Shown: positions 1 through 6,289 of the stretch, in pieces
Numbering within the stretch: position 1 is the first letter of the stretch
How the letters are laid out: each line of letters starts with the position of its first letter
Origin: Clostridiales bacterium
GTDB lineage: Bacteria; Bacillota; Clostridia; Oscillospirales; Oscillospiraceae
Reading direction: 5' to 3'
DNA length: 6,815 bases
Assembly: GCA_021200895.1 (NCBI GenBank)
Contig: JAJQFX010000035.1
Coordinates: 1 to 6,815 of the forward strand
Notes under the pieces: model-generated
The model's database searches: none
What the model was told of the DNA's origin: nothing
What the model saw: the letters and a program-made list of their open reading frames with translations, nothing else
Program-made: the position numbers and the translations under genes

Positions 1-30
1 AGATTTTTGGGTGTTGCACTTCGTATTATA

Positions 31-134
31 ACCCGCCCACCTCCCCTTTCAGGGGCGGCAAGAAATTGTCATAATCTCTACGTCATTGGCTCCCCTGAAA
101 GGGGAGCTGTCAGCGAAGCTGACTGAGGGGTGAT
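31..134. repeat. GC-rich dispersed palindromic repeat (paired hairpins)
   Basis: The 15-base stretch CTCCCCTTTCAGGGG at 41-55 is repeated as its exact reverse complement at 92-106, so the two can pair across a 36-base gap. Each copy is also a small hairpin by itself, and the right copy is a near-perfect palindrome from 90 to 106. A third hairpin follows directly, GTCAGC-GAA-GCTGAC at 109-123, and then GAGGGGTG. This arrangement resembles short noncoding repeats scattered between genes in many gut Clostridia; that resemblance is from memory and not from a search. No T-run follows the hairpins on either strand, so a classical intrinsic terminator is not supported, although the structure could still stop or stabilise the protease transcript arriving from the right. 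Confidence 0.6.
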
Positions 135-426
135 GCCGCATCCGGTTCCGTTGAGATTTTGTAATGGTTGAACAAAACAAAGTTTTAGATTTCACACTCT
201 AGTAGGGGCTTGGAGCAGCAGACCACCAACAAACAGCGGAGGTATTGAGGCCTTTGGGATAGATTCAAGAATTTTCTTGCGCTCGTATACGCACGATTCA
301 TGCTTGCGCTGAAGAATGGGTAACCATCCTGTCTGGGGATTGCTTGCGCACCAGAAATCCTGTCTCGTTTTGCATCAAGCTGAATGCAACATGATTCCCT
401 CTGCCATCATTTGTTTTGGAAAAGTG
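135..426. other. Gene-free stretch downstream of the protease gene
   Basis: I see no gene with a start codon and ribosome binding site here. One minus-strand frame stays open for 60 codons (192-374, stop TGA at 192-194), but it begins right after an in-frame stop and contains no ATG, GTG or TTG, so at most it is a decayed gene end. The octamer CTTGCGCT occurs at 276-283 and 303-310, and TGCTTGCGC at 301-309 and 341-349. A small inverted repeat, TTGCAT (370-375) with ATGCAA (384-389), lies about 40 bases past the protease stop but has no T-run, so I do not call it a terminator. Confidence 0.5.
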
Positions 427-2067
427 TCAGGAGCGGTATGCATCCAGCAAACCGGTGTTGTCCTCACAGGTCAGCATGATGCCGCTTTGGAACCACGGCG
501 TCTGAATGGAGCAAAGATCTGTAATACCTTCTTCCGCGTTTGCGTTGCTGCGGTAAAGCTCTGATGGCGACAGCCCGATGATCTCTGCCAGACCAGAGAC
601 GGAAGAGAAATTCATGTCTCCGTAATTGGAGCGGAATGTTTCTTCCAGCAGGCCAAACCGAAACAGGAGCAGTGAATAATGAATGTCACGATATTCGGTA
701 TAATCGGTGAACTCACCCGACGCAGACGACTGAAAGTCATACTCATAAAATGCATCCCCATTGTCCTTTTGTCCATCGTACCAGCCAGTGTAGCCATTGC
801 GAACGATTCTCCCCGTCAGATTGGTTAATGCATCGTCGTTCTGCGCCATGTACATGGCTACATAGTTTTCAGATGGAACTTCTATCCCTTCGATCCCGTC
901 CGCCAAGGAAAGCGTTTCCCCATCGTAGGACAGCGCAACAAGGCCAACAGACAGTTTGCCACCTGTACCGGAGGTGTGGCTGGAGAAGTAGAGATAGTCC
1001 AAACCAAGCCAGACAGGATACTCCATGCCTTCGGGCTGGTAATCGTCACCTGGGTAGCAAAGGTATCGGAACAGATGAAAAGCACTGGAGATATTTGTCC
1101 AGCTGGCAAGCCCGCACTGTAGGGTCATTTTCTTTTCATCTGCCAGCACTGCTTCGGTGTCGGACGGTTCATAGATGGAGACAATCAGGTGTGTGTCGCC
1201 ACAGTCCGAATCACCGAGGGAGAAGCTGCCAGGCTCCACCCGAAGTACCATCAACTCGTCCGTGCCATCCGAATCATAGTCGTAGATGTCGACGCACAGG
1301 AGGCCCGTGATGCGCTGAGCAATCACCTCCTCCTCGCTCCCGCTGGAGGAGTCGTCACCGTATGTCTCGGTTCCGGTGTCAATGACACCGTACTCATCTA
1401 CGAGGGAGGCGATTTTGGCTTCCAACGGGTTGGAGGTTATGTTCTCGGCTTCACTTATAGCATTCTCAGCTTCAATATCCCCATTATCTTCGCTTAAAGG
1501 CTCTATATAGATCGCCTCAGGGTGAAAAACGCTGTAGCTGGAATCCCCATTTGGTTCAATAGTTATGGTTTCGGAATAAGTATAATAACCATCTGCCTCA
1601 CAGGTCAGGATATACTCTCCTGCCGTTATGCCTTCATCAACATCGATCAAGAACAGACCAGCTTCGTTTGTAGTTGCGGAAACTGCAACGTCCGCATTCG
1701 ACCATGCACCATCCCAAGACCACAGATCCTTTATTGTGTCGGTAAGATTGTCCCAAAGTTGCTCTAAAAAGCTGTCAGCCTCGGCCTGTTCTTCCGGTAT
1801 ACTTGAAATGGTCACAGTAGCGCCCTCGACAGGCTCATTGGTGAGAGAATCATATACCATTCCGGAGTAAGTTCCCAGGTTTGCCCGATCTTCAAGAAGC
1901 GCCTCTACTGCCGCCCCAACGTTAAGCATAGGGTATGTATATTCAGGATTAACAACGGCGCTTGAAATTGCGGATGTTTTTGCAGACCTTAACAGGTAAA
2001 GGCGCACATCAGAAGCTGTTAGGGACGGTTCGATGGGCCACAGCAATGCGGCGGCACCTGTCACCAT
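427..2067 (-). CDS. C-terminal part of frameshifted S8 subtilase (Ser motif, CarboxypepD_reg-like and D-x-D-x-D-G domains)
   Basis: This 546-codon frame continues the protease encoded just upstream on the same strand, in the -1 frame relative to it. Its first ATG falls inside the catalytic serine motif: the codons just before it read GSAAAP and the frame opens with MVTGAAALLW, together matching the subtilase pattern G-T-S-M-A-A-P-x-V-A-G with Gly in place of Thr. There is no sensible ribosome binding site, so it is unlikely to be a separate gene. Residues 1-60 finish the protease fold. Residues about 65-175 look like a carboxypeptidase regulatory-like or Cna-B-like beta-sandwich (GMVYDSLTNEPVEGATVTI, then TTNEAGLFLIDV and GEYILTCEADGYYTY), interrupted by a Trp-rich insert of about 40 residues. 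An acidic linker (about 185-250) leads to a C-terminal domain starting with the loop DIYDYDSDGTDEL at 260-272, a calcium-loop-like pattern. No LPXTG sorting signal or C-terminal membrane anchor is visible. Confidence 0.82.
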   Translation of the reverse strand: MVTGAAALLWPIEPSLTASDVRLYLLRSAKTSAISSAVVNPEYTYPMLNVGAAVEALLEDRANLGTYSGMVYDSLTNEPVEGATVTISSIPEEQAEADSFLEQLWDNLTDTIKDLWSWDGAWSNADVAVSATTNEAGLFLIDVDEGITAGEYILTCEADGYYTYSETITIEPNGDSSYSVFHPEAIYIEPLSEDNGDIEAENAISEAENITSNPLEAKIASLVDEYGVIDTGTETYGDDSSSGSEEEVIAQRITGLLCVDIYDYDSDGTDELMVLRVEPGSFSLGDSDCGDTHLIVSIYEPSDTEAVLADEKKMTLQCGLASWTNISSAFHLFRYLCYPGDDYQPEGMEYPVWLGLDYLYFSSHTSGTGGKLSVGLVALSYDGETLSLADGIEGIEVPSENYVAMYMAQNDDALTNLTGRIVRNGYTGWYDGQKDNGDAFYEYDFQSSASGEFTDYTEYRDIHYSLLLFRFGLLEETFRSNYGDMNFSSVSGLAEIIGLSPSELYRSNANAEEGITDLCSIQTPWFQSGIMLTCEDNTGLLDAYRS

Positions 2068-3554
2068 GGGCGCTGCTGCGGAGCCCCCCCCCTATCCAAC
2101 GTTTCATAGCCAGTGGTAGTCAAGGCGAAAATATCATTGCCGGGGGCGCAAATGTCAACTTGCTTTCCGTAGTTTGAGTAGTTCGCCATAAGATAATCAC
2201 CGTCATACTTACTGTTCTCTACGGCACCAACTATCAGAATATGTTCTTCAATTTCCTGATAATATTCAATGGTTTCTTCTGTATATAAATCTCTCTGGAT
2301 TCCACAGAAATAACCAGTACAGTAGCAGGAGTCGTGCCCATCGTTACCGTTATTCCATCCGTTTCCGGCTGCCTGAACAATCAAAAAGTCCTGACCTGCG
2401 TCTAACAGGTTGATCATCATAGAAATACACATTTTGGAAATGTGATCGGCGATTATTTCTGAGAGTTCCAAATATTCGTTATAATCAACGCTCGATTCGA
2501 GGGGCAGTAGTGTAGCTGCATCGCCGGATTCCAGCAGGGAATTATATTTTTCTTCGGTATAAACCGTGAATCCAAACGACATATTGATGACCTTCACATT
2601 GTTTTCCAACAGGAGTTTCACCCATTCGATAAAAGTGCCGCTTGTCGAGTCCACGAAATTTGTACCCAATCCGCTTCCTGTTGTAATGCTCAGTTTTGTC
2701 CTGTCTATGCAATATACGGACAGATTGTAATTAGAACTGCTGGCGATGCCCCGGAGCCCTATTTCATTGTCATCGGCGCTGATGATGCCTGCAACCATGG
2801 TGCCGTGATTCTGTGCGCCATCGGACGAGATTTCCAACTGTGTACAGGCGCTCAGATCTTCATGAGAAGTTTGAACAGCTGTATCAATGACACCTACCGC
2901 TACATCGGAAGTGCAGTATTCCTCATAGCTCCATGCGGTATAGGCGCCGATGGCTTCAGCATACCAGTTTGCCCCATCTGGATCGTTTTCGTCACCCTCA
3001 AGCAGATACTCATCTTCTTCAACCCCAGGAATGTTAAAAACGGCCTTCCAGTCAACAGAAGACCACGGATTCGTATCTGTATACGCATCTTCCGTGAAAT
3101 AAGGGACATCATATGTGGCACTCCGTACCGTTTCGTTTTCGTTCAGAATTTCTGCGTATTGGCAAATTTCGTTGTAGTCCGCCGCGTCTACCAGAATCTG
3201 CATCATGTTGACAATGCCTGAAATATCGGTAACAATCGTGCCGTTTACCTGATTCGCCAGTTTTTGCTTTTCGCTTTTGGATACTTCCCCCGTCAGAAAC
3301 ACATCGACTAGGTCATCAACATAAATAACAGATTCGTCCACGTCCAAAGCAATATGTTCCTCCGTATAACTATATACAAAATCCCCATTATCATAGGTCG
3401 TGATTTGATCGGCATACGCTTCCGGTACGGATAAATTTTCGCTTTTAGACAGGTTCGTCCAAGTCACGATGCCCATGAGGTTTAGCGTCAATGCGGCCAA
3501 TAAAAGGACTGCCAGCGCGGTTATTATGCCTCCATAAATTTTTCTCTGTCCCAT
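2061..3554 (-). CDS. N-terminal part of exported S8 subtilisin-like serine protease, frameshifted before the catalytic Ser
   Basis: This 497-codon frame encodes a secreted or membrane-anchored subtilase without its serine. Residues 9-29 form a hydrophobic segment after two basic residues. No normally placed signal peptidase site follows, so it may remain an anchor, although an A-Y-A motif occurs at 46-48. Residues about 75-150 are a plausible propeptide. The catalytic Asp is D224 in VGVIDTAVQTSHEDL, the His is H250 in NHGTMVAGII, and the oxyanion Asn is N398 in IVQAAGNG. A Cys-containing insert (C410, C412, C417) follows the Asn. The frame then runs into a nine-G tract and ends with an out-of-frame tail, APQQRPW. 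One added G (or loss of two) joins it to the downstream frame, giving a protein of about 1042 residues with Ser at 492. The start is supported by AGGCGG at 3565-3570, ten bases upstream. The gene lies 115 bases behind the lipoprotein gene on the same strand, with no clear terminator between, so cotranscription is likely. Confidence 0.88.
   Translation of the reverse strand: MGQRKIYGGIITALAVLLLAALTLNLMGIVTWTNLSKSENLSVPEAYADQITTYDNGDFVYSYTEEHIALDVDESVIYVDDLVDVFLTGEVSKSEKQKLANQVNGTIVTDISGIVNMMQILVDAADYNEICQYAEILNENETVRSATYDVPYFTEDAYTDTNPWSSVDWKAVFNIPGVEEDEYLLEGDENDPDGANWYAEAIGAYTAWSYEEYCTSDVAVGVIDTAVQTSHEDLSACTQLEISSDGAQNHGTMVAGIISADDNEIGLRGIASSSNYNLSVYCIDRTKLSITTGSGLGTNFVDSTSGTFIEWVKLLLENNVKVINMSFGFTVYTEEKYNSLLESGDAATLLPLESSVDYNEYLELSEIIADHISKMCISMMINLLDAGQDFLIVQAAGNGWNNGNDGHDSCYCTGYFCGIQRDLYTEETIEYYQEIEEHILIVGAVENSKYDGDYLMANYSNYGKQVDICAPGNDIFALTTTGYETLDRGGAPQQRPW
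2084..2092 (-). repeat. Homopolymer tract (G9 on the coding strand) at the protease frameshift
   Basis: On the coding strand the sequence reads GAT AGG GGG GGG GCT in the upstream frame and TAG GGG GGG GGC TCC GCA in the downstream frame. TCC is the catalytic serine codon. With seven or ten Gs the two halves of the protease are in one frame; with the nine present here they are not. The tract is therefore the exact site of the break, and it lies directly in front of the active-site serine. Tracts like this can change length by slipped-strand mispairing, can cause RNA polymerase or ribosome slippage, and are also frequent places for assembly errors. The sequence alone does not separate these possibilities. 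Confidence 0.9.
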
Positions 3555-3669
3555 ATTTTATGTTCCGCCTTTCTGCGAAAAGTACCAACAGGAGTGTGAA
3601 CCTGCAGTGTTATTGCCAAATAATAAAAGCTTCTGGTACACCACGAATCACCCGCGAGCAATCAGGAGA
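3555..3669 (-). promoter_or_regulatory. Lipoprotein-protease spacer with protease ribosome binding site
   Basis: This 115-base gap separates two same-direction genes. Near the protease start it holds AAAGGCGG (core at 3565-3570) with ten bases to the ATG, which supports that start. I found no hairpin followed by a T-run and no strong -35/-10 pair, so readthrough from the lipoprotein gene is the simplest reading. A weak internal promoter cannot be excluded. Confidence 0.45.
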
Positions 3670-4557
3670 CTATTTCCCGGCATTCAGCACAGCCTTTGTA
3701 TCCTCCACTGTGTTGAGCGTCTTGACTGCGTTCCCCAAGCTGGCGGACTCAAAATCATAGGTCCGCGTCCCCAGCTCCCAGAGGTCCTGCTGCTCGGCCC
3801 ACTCAGCCGCCGAAACAGCGTCCCAGTCAATGCGATACGCATCGTCATCGTTGGTCGGCCCCGACACCGTTCGCGCCCGCTGAAAAGCGCCGTTTTCAAA
3901 CGCAAAATAATAGTAGCAAGAGCCCTCAGCCTGTCCCTGTATCATGTAAATTTCCCCATCGTAACTTGCATACCCCACAAACAGGCCATTGGAGTTTGTG
4001 TAAATGAGATTGGTGTAGATATACCCGGACTCCCTCCAGTCGTTCCAGTAGCCTTCCTCCGTTTGAATTTCCGGAGAGTATACGAGGGTGGCCTCTCCGT
4101 CGAGATACGCCCAGACGACAGCAAACACCTCTCGTCGATAGGAGGTGTTTTCGTTGTTTACGGCGAGCAAAAGCTCCTCCTGCCCGTCCCCGTCAAAATC
4201 CAGCAGCTGCGCGAGAAAAACACCAGTCAACCGGTAGCCATAATAGCCATTGTCCGCATAGGCGCCTTCCCCATATTCCTGTTCGTAGTCTTCGATGATT
4301 TGGGCGTAGGCGGCATACATCGCGCTGCTGGGTTCGGTTTCCGCTTCCTTCTGGACGGATTCCATTTGCGTATTGTTGCTGTCAGTGGAGTTGGTATCTG
4401 TTTCGACTGAATCGGTTTGCGTTTCTTCTGTCACAACAGTTACAGCAGCTTCGGTGTCGTCAGACGCGGTCAGATACCCACTGACGGGAATTGCCGCGCA
4501 GGATGTCAACAGCGCAGACATTATGCAAATCATAAAGAACCATAGTAGATGTTTCAT
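3670..4557 (-). CDS. Lipoprotein with D-x-D-x-D-G loop (function unknown)
   Basis: The protein has 295 residues. It begins with a lipoprotein signal peptide: one Lys, a hydrophobic core at about 4-17, and the lipobox L17-T18-S19-C20, so C20 is the predicted lipidated residue and the mature protein should sit on the outer face of the membrane. Residues about 30-78 form a Thr/Glu/Asp/Ser-rich linker. The globular part begins near 80 (AAYAQIIEDYEQEYGEG) and includes LLDFDGDGQEELLLAV, whose D120, D122, D124 and E128 fit an EF-hand-like or FG-GAP-like calcium loop. The remainder is rich in Tyr, Trp and acidic residues, as in extracellular folds. A very similar arrangement occurs in the C-terminal domain of the protease downstream. 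The start has only a distant AGGA (4574-4577, 16 bases away), so initiation may be weak. I do not recognise a named family; a ligand-binding, sensing or protease-partner role is a guess. Confidence 0.82.
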   Translation of the reverse strand: MKHLLWFFMICIMSALLTSCAAIPVSGYLTASDDTEAAVTVVTEETQTDSVETDTNSTDSNNTQMESVQKEAETEPSSAMYAAYAQIIEDYEQEYGEGAYADNGYYGYRLTGVFLAQLLDFDGDGQEELLLAVNNENTSYRREVFAVVWAYLDGEATLVYSPEIQTEEGYWNDWRESGYIYTNLIYTNSNGLFVGYASYDGEIYMIQGQAEGSCYYYFAFENGAFQRARTVSGPTNDDDAYRIDWDAVSAAEWAEQQDLWELGTRTYDFESASLGNAVKTLNTVEDTKAVLNAGK

Positions 4558-4632
4558 AATGGTAGATACACGATCCTTTGCCTATGGGGCCACGACCCCC
4601 AGTTTCTACAGATTCAATATCTATGGTAACAG

Positions 4633-4662
4633 AGTATGGGATAATTCGCGTGGAATTGTCAA
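4633..4662 (-). promoter_or_regulatory. Probable sigma-A-type promoter of the lipoprotein-protease unit
   Basis: Reading leftward, a perfect -35 box TTGACA (4662 to 4657) is followed after 18 bases by CATACT (4638 to 4633), which matches four of six bases of the -10 consensus. Transcription would start near 4626 and leave a leader of about 70 bases before the lipoprotein ATG at 4557. The -35 box lies only ten bases from the first direct repeat of the control region, so a bound regulator could reach it. Confidence 0.55.
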
Positions 4663-4671
4663 AATTAGCGG

Positions 4672-4736
4672 AACAAATGTAACAAATGAATTGTGGCGAA
4701 ATCTGTGGCGAATTTTTTCTAAAAAATGTGCCACAA
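4672..4736. promoter_or_regulatory. Candidate operator cluster (direct repeats and TGTGGC near-palindrome)
   Basis: Three kinds of repeat are packed here, between two divergent promoters. AACAAATG occurs at 4672-4679 and 4681-4688. TGTGGCGAA occurs at 4692-4700 and 4704-4712, twelve bases apart and so on nearly the same face of the helix. The second copy opens an imperfect 32-base palindrome (4704-4735) made of TGTGGC, a T6-CT-A6 centre, and GCCACA. Regulator binding sites commonly look like this, and the neighbouring helix-turn-helix protein is the obvious candidate to bind, but that assignment is an inference. The structure has no trailing T-run and is not a terminator. Confidence 0.45.
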
Positions 4737-4754
4737 CTTCGCATTGGATCCTGC

Positions 4755-4783
4755 TTCAAAAATAAAGCAGAATATGGTATTAT
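4755..4783 (+). promoter_or_regulatory. Probable extended -10 promoter of the regulator-kinase operon
   Basis: The sequence TGG-TATTAT places an extended -10 TG (4775-4776) before the -10 box TATTAT (4778-4783). A poor -35 candidate, TTCAAA (4755-4760), is 17 bases upstream, as is usual where an extended -10 compensates. Transcription would start near 4790, leaving a leader of about 30 bases. The regulator ATG at 4823 follows a G-rich stretch (4807-4814) eight bases upstream that can serve as a weak ribosome binding site. Confidence 0.45.
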
Positions 4784-4822
4784 TATTTTGATTATGAACG
4801 AACAACGGGGGCGGCACACGGT

Positions 4823-6289
4823 ATGTCCAAGTTTTCCTTTTATTTGAAAGAGCTGCTGGAACAGCAGGGCGAACCAATCACCAAAGTTGCAAAAAACGCC
4901 AGGGTGGATCGCACTTCTATCCACAAGGCGTTAAACGACAAGCGGATTTTGTCCTATACTGCGCTGCGCCGCTTGACGCAGTACTTACAGTTGACACTGC
5001 CCCAGATTCGGGAGCTGAATCGATATTATGAAATGCTGCTCCAGGGGGAGGACATTTTCTATATCCAGGAAGAAATTCGGGCGCTCCTTTCCCGTCTGCC
5101 CCAAATGACATTTGCAGTTCAGACCAGTTCCTTTGCTCCGGCCGTAAATGTAGCGGCCCCCTCTGCCCTGGTTTATGGTCATTCCCAGGTGGACGCTATC
5201 ATCCGCACCATCCTTTATAGCGAAACAGCCAGGGAGGATGCGGCGATTTACCTCTCGCTCCCGCCCGGCATGGCTGCGCCAAATGAGTTACAACAGTTGT
5301 GGGGCAGTGGGCGCCGCTTCACTGCCTGCCAGCTGGCCGCTTTTTTGCCCAATCACGCGGGGAAAAGCACGGCCTTGGCCAACCTACGGCTGCTACAGAT
5401 GGTGATTCCCATGGCGTTGAAATCCCGCGGGCAATACAATGCGTATTATTATTTTGCAAACCATAAAGACCTTGCGTCTCCGGACCCTTTGCCCTATTTT
5501 ATTCTGACGCCAAATTACCTCATCCGCTCTGACGAAAAGGGTTCTGCGGCTCACATTGTAACGGATCCAGAGCTGATCGCTCTGTATCGCAACCATTTTT
5601 CCCAACTGATGCGGGAGTGCCAGCCCCTGACCTCCTACGCCAACGATGTTGGCAGCGTGCTGGAAGCCTATATGGACAATACCAGCGACACAGGCTATTA
5701 CACCATGATGACCCAACCCTGCTTTGGCCGCTACTATACCAGAGAGTTGATTGAACACTGTTATCGCCCGGGCATCCCGGAGCGCGACACCCTGGTGGAG
5801 ATAAGCGACCGGCGCTTTGCGCGGCTCCGCAGCCTAAACAAAAACTATTACACTATTTTTACCGAGACGGGGCTACGCCAGTTTGCGGCAGATGGCGTTG
5901 CGGCGGATTTACCGCCAGAACTGGTGCTGCCAGGGACGGTATCTATCCGCCTGGAACTGTTGCGGCAGCTGCGCCAAGACATTGCGGCGGGCGTTGTTGT
6001 GGGTTGCATTGCCGACACCAGCCGACTGGACATCCCCAACTATCTGACCCTGACCGCTGACCCACAGTTTGGCCTGCACCTCTATGCTATTCAGGGATTC
6101 CCCAATGGCTCCTACACCTGCAACCTTCATATTCAGGAGGCTAGCATCGGGCAGAGCTTTTGCAACTTCATCAAATCACTGCCGGACAGCGAGTGGATCT
6201 ACCCCAAAGAGCGCACCTTGTCTATCCTGGACGAACTGATCGTCCAGTTACAAACCAGCCTAACAGAACGAGAGGAAGAACCGGTATGA
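4823..6289 (+). CDS. XRE-like helix-turn-helix regulator with a large C-terminal domain of unknown function
   Basis: The protein has 488 residues and no signal peptide or membrane segment, so it should be cytoplasmic. Residues 1-65 form a Cro/C1 (XRE)-like DNA-binding domain: the turn is around ITKVAKNARVD (19-29), and the recognition helix is around RTSIHKALNDK (30-40). A short helical stretch (about 60-93) and a linker follow. From about 115 to 475 there is one large region I cannot assign. Segments in it such as AIYLSLPPG (141-149), LPYFILTPNYLIRSD (223-237) and a helical stretch at 248-265 suggest a mixed alpha/beta sensor or dimerisation module. At 488 residues it is far longer than a simple XRE repressor. 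It is transcribed away from the lipoprotein-protease genes across a repeat-rich control region, and its stop overlaps the start of the kinase gene, so the two products are probably made together. Regulation by kinase phosphorylation is plausible but not shown. Confidence 0.8.
   Translation: MSKFSFYLKELLEQQGEPITKVAKNARVDRTSIHKALNDKRILSYTALRRLTQYLQLTLPQIRELNRYYEMLLQGEDIFYIQEEIRALLSRLPQMTFAVQTSSFAPAVNVAAPSALVYGHSQVDAIIRTILYSETAREDAAIYLSLPPGMAAPNELQQLWGSGRRFTACQLAAFLPNHAGKSTALANLRLLQMVIPMALKSRGQYNAYYYFANHKDLASPDPLPYFILTPNYLIRSDEKGSAAHIVTDPELIALYRNHFSQLMRECQPLTSYANDVGSVLEAYMDNTSDTGYYTMMTQPCFGRYYTRELIEHCYRPGIPERDTLVEISDRRFARLRSLNKNYYTIFTETGLRQFAADGVAADLPPELVLPGTVSIRLELLRQLRQDIAAGVVVGCIADTSRLDIPNYLTLTADPQFGLHLYAIQGFPNGSYTCNLHIQEASIGQSFCNFIKSLPDSEWIYPKERTLSILDELIVQLQTSLTEREEEPV

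Noticed and set aside
25..30. TATAAT on the minus strand near the left edge
   Set aside because: No -35-like box lies about 17 bases upstream and no gene is visible downstream within the window.
750..1310. Plus-strand open frame of 186 codons opposite the protease C-terminal region
   Set aside because: It is rich in Arg, His, Ser, Cys and Pro as expected for an antisense shadow, has no ribosome binding site, and overlaps a frame with recognisable domains.
2065..2067. ATG as an independent start for the C-terminal protease part
   Set aside because: It lies inside the serine motif, and the upstream bases contain no properly spaced ribosome binding site; an isolated product would lack the fold.
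3607..4410. Plus-strand open frame of 267 codons opposite the lipoprotein gene
   Set aside because: The minus strand encodes a clear lipobox and D-x-D-x-D-G loop, while the plus frame shows no domain and no convincing start signal.
4704..4735. Intrinsic terminator in the divergent control region
   Set aside because: The palindrome has no T-run after the stem on either strand, an A/T centre with a very small loop, and sits between two promoters.
5342..5370. Possible Walker A motif (NHAGKST) in the regulator
   Set aside because: A P-loop needs G-x4-G-K-[ST]; the position five residues before the second Gly is Leu, not Gly, and no Walker B partner is evident.
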